Translations under genes and position numbers: made by a program
NCBI RefSeq assembly: GCF_003945385.1
Contig: NZ_AP018920.1
Location: 1,116,001 to 1,180,000 of the forward strand
Reading direction: 5' to 3'
Origin: Pseudonocardia autotrophica
Lineage (GTDB): Bacteria; Actinomycetota; Actinomycetes; Mycobacteriales; Pseudonocardiaceae
Length of the DNA stretch: 64,000 bases
Shown here: piece after piece, positions 63,591 through 64,000 of the stretch
Layout: each line of letters begins with the position of its first letter
Position numbering within the stretch: the first letter of the stretch is position 1
Notes under the pieces: generated by a model
Database searches by the model: none
Told to the model about the DNA's origin: nothing
What the model saw: the letters and a program-made list of their open reading frames with translations, nothing else

Positions 63591-64000
63591 ATGACACAGG
63601 TGTCAGGCGGTGGCGCGGCGGGGCAGGAACTCCCGCCGGCTGCGGTGGACGAGGACGTGTTCCTCGCGGAGCGACGCACATGGACGCCGCTCAAGATCGC
63701 GATCTGGGCGACGATCGCGCTGCTCGGTGGCCTCGGGTGGGTGATGCTGGCCCTGGTCCGCGGCGAGACGGTGAACGCGATCTGGTTCGTGTTCGCGGCC
63801 GTCAGCACCTACCTGATCGCCTACCGCTTCTACTCGACCTACATCGAGCGGAAGCTCCTCAAGCCGGACGACCGGCGGGCCACCCCCGCCGAGTACGCCG
63901 AGAACGGCCAGGACTTCGTCCCCACCGACCGGCGGGTGCTCTACGGGCACCACTTCGCCGCGATCGCCGGCGCCGGCCCGCTGGTCGGCCCGGTCCTCGC
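63591..64000 (+). CDS. cstA: carbon starvation protein CstA, partial
   Basis: The first 136 residues are present; the gene runs off the right edge. After a ~30-residue cytoplasmic tail come two membrane helices, then YIERKLLKPDDRRATPAEY and DFVPTDRRVLYGHHFAAIAGAGPLVGPV, the CstA signature. CstA proteins are peptide/pyruvate transporters induced on carbon starvation. GGGAGGG lies upstream of ATG 63591. Confidence 0.92.
   Translation, partial: MTQVSGGGAAGQELPPAAVDEDVFLAERRTWTPLKIAIWATIALLGGLGWVMLALVRGETVNAIWFVFAAVSTYLIAYRFYSTYIERKLLKPDDRRATPAEYAENGQDFVPTDRRVLYGHHFAAIAGAGPLVGPVL

Overview
The window is a high-GC actinobacterial chromosome segment, most likely Pseudonocardiaceae and probably Pseudonocardia (inferred from protein sequences, GC, and gene order). 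Diagnostic genes are mshB (mycothiol), tatB, a DUF3117 protein, a glycogen glgA/glgC pair, sigE-rseA-htrA, and many GTG starts with 4-base GTGA/ATGA overlaps. No rRNA, tRNA, CRISPR array, transposase or phage gene was seen.

Layout: 0.2-10 kb is mixed housekeeping and accessory DNA: a secreted triple-repeat protein, TetR with a small membrane protein, GNAT, YunG-like protein, MscL, DAHP synthase, a nitrilase-family amidohydrolase, PCD/DCoH, an ABC exporter, an SRPBCC-NUDIX fusion and an AbiEi/DUF559-like protein. 10-14 kb holds a 49-residue Cys-rich protein, typA and an LpqW-like lipoprotein. 14-26.5 kb holds two complete oligopeptide-type ABC importers, transcribed divergently from a shared 455-bp region. 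26.5-32.3 kb holds tsaD, mshB, two uncharacterised genes, a GNAT, fdxC and dapC. 32-38 kb holds an MFS exporter, a CHAD protein, dapD, an XRE regulator and dapE. 38-48.3 kb follows an order I recall from mycobacteria: LOG proteins, DivIVA-like, tag, DUF3117, glgA/glgC, O-methyltransferase, sigE-rseA-htrA-tatB. 55.5-64 kb resumes it with mrp, DUF1003, a CBS/MgtE-N protein, a GSP17M-like protein and the start of cstA.

Between tatB and mrp sits an apparent accessory island (48.3-55.5 kb): amidase, D-2-hydroxyacid dehydrogenase, DUF3830, a maleate-isomerase/AMDase-fold enzyme, an FCD-type GntR regulator, an AEC transporter and a class III aminotransferase. Three near-identical palindromes (TTGTCGACAA type) lie at its promoters, one of them inside a compact symmetric divergent promoter. 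This looks like a self-regulated catabolic regulon whose substrate is unknown.

The most striking signal not explained by genes is a dispersed 12-mer, GTGAGCAGAGCA, with 19 exact copies in 64 kb (chance expectation about 0.01). It occurs in clusters between and inside genes. Within genes every exact copy lies in the sense orientation, mostly read as Gly-Glu-Gln-Ser; one pair forms a 35-nt inverted repeat around a ~220-bp intergenic segment. I do not recognise it as a described element. Strong hairpin terminators separate most convergent genes.
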